Source of the DNA: Conidiobolus incongruus B7586
Taxonomy: Eukaryota; Entomophthoromycota; Entomophthoromycetes; Entomophthorales; Conidiobolaceae
Assembly (NCBI GenBank): GCA_000697335.1
Contig: JNEM01016693.1
Span: 1-16,958, forward strand
Direction of reading: 5' to 3'
DNA length: 16,958 nt
Positions 16,463 through 16,958 of this stretch are shown piece after piece. Made by a program: the position numbers and the translations under genes. The notes below the pieces were generated by a model. It searched no databases and had not been told where the DNA came from. It saw only the letters and a list, made by a program, of their open reading frames with translations. The stretch's first letter is position 1. The number at the start of each line of letters is the position of its first letter.

Positions 16463-16958
16463 GAATATTTATATTATTACCTTAAAATTAAAGAAATGGG
16501 AAATTTTTTAATTTGTGATTTTTAAAACATATTATTAGTTTGAAATAAATAAATATATACAAAGTTAATAGGAAATTATATATTTTTAATATATATATAT
16601 ATATAATAATTTTTTTGATTAAAAAATTAACTTTTTAAAATTGGTTGTTTAATTTAATTATACTTAAACTAAATAGTAATCATCAAAAGTTTTTTATTTT
16701 AGTATTAGTAAAACTTAACTATAAGCCTTTTAAAATTATTTAAAAGTTATAAGCAACTTTTAATAATAAAACATTATTTAAATTAACAATTTATTACTAG
16801 GTAAATTACTTTAAAGCTAAAAAAGAAATTATTTAAAACTTGTTAAAATTTAAAAAATTAACTTTAACTATTATTTTTTTAATTGTTAATAAAGTGAAAA
16901 AATATATTAAAAAACACCTTTTTATTTTAGTTAAAAAATTATCTAAGTACTTTAATAT
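16463..16958 (+). repeat. Dispersed repeat, copy B (runs off window)
   Basis: This copy matches 4580-5082 in direct orientation, with the best block at 16677-16751 (8 differences in 75, no gap). The match continues to the last base of the window, so the true right end is not seen. The two copies bracket genes 2, 3 and psi4. A (TA)n stretch near 16589-16606 lies inside this copy, roughly where copy A has its own run of AT-only sequence. Confidence 0.68.

Overview
The window comes from a very A+T-rich eukaryotic genome. Three intact single-exon genes (gene 1 at 2249-3646, gene 2 at 7952-9211, gene 3 at 12452-13687, all on +) and one decayed relative (psi4, 14941-15911, minus) sit in about 4 kb stretches of 80-95% A+T DNA. 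The genes start with a cleavable signal peptide, have a TATA box 75-78 bp before the ATG, and are followed by AATAAA, so they look like RNA polymerase II genes for secreted proteins. Conserved stops (TAG, TAA, TAA after an identical C-terminus) argue against a ciliate-type code in which TAA/TAG are read as Gln. The taxon cannot be fixed: long empty spacers argue against compact protist genomes, and an arthropod-like animal or an A+T-rich fungus or amoeba remain possible. I recognise no named family.

All three intact products share one plan: an almost identical 20-residue leader, a short variable head, a 290-350 residue Asn/Ser/Thr-rich low-complexity middle, and a conserved, charged 56-residue C-terminal domain (41 of 56 positions invariant). 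The middle is not random. In genes 2 and 3 it contains at least 14 consecutive in-phase 8-residue units of the form (V/I/M/F/T)-T-N-N-N-x-N-N. Gene 1 keeps three such octads and psi4 about eight. Gene 1 also has five 16-residue Ser/Asp/Lys repeats. The proteins look like structural or matrix, silk-, glue- or mucin-like secreted products; that is inference.

Layout: 1-2070 spacer; 2071-3680 gene 1 with promoter and poly(A) signal; 3681-7767 spacer holding copy A of a dispersed repeat (about 4580-5082) and an ultra-A+T tract; 7768-9270 gene 2; 9271-12266 spacer with a 22-bp-arm hairpin; 12267-13736 gene 3; 13737-14940 spacer; psi4; then a spacer ending in copy B of the dispersed repeat, which runs off the window.

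The main results are (i) a promoter architecture shared by genes 1, 2 and 3 with nearly constant spacing, (ii) a roughly 1.05-1.1 kb tract covering promoter plus most of the coding region that is nearly identical between genes 2 and 3, while their 3' ends, 3' UTRs and far upstream DNA are diverged, which points to gene conversion or partial recombination, and (iii) the octapeptide architecture, which changes length by whole 24-nt units.
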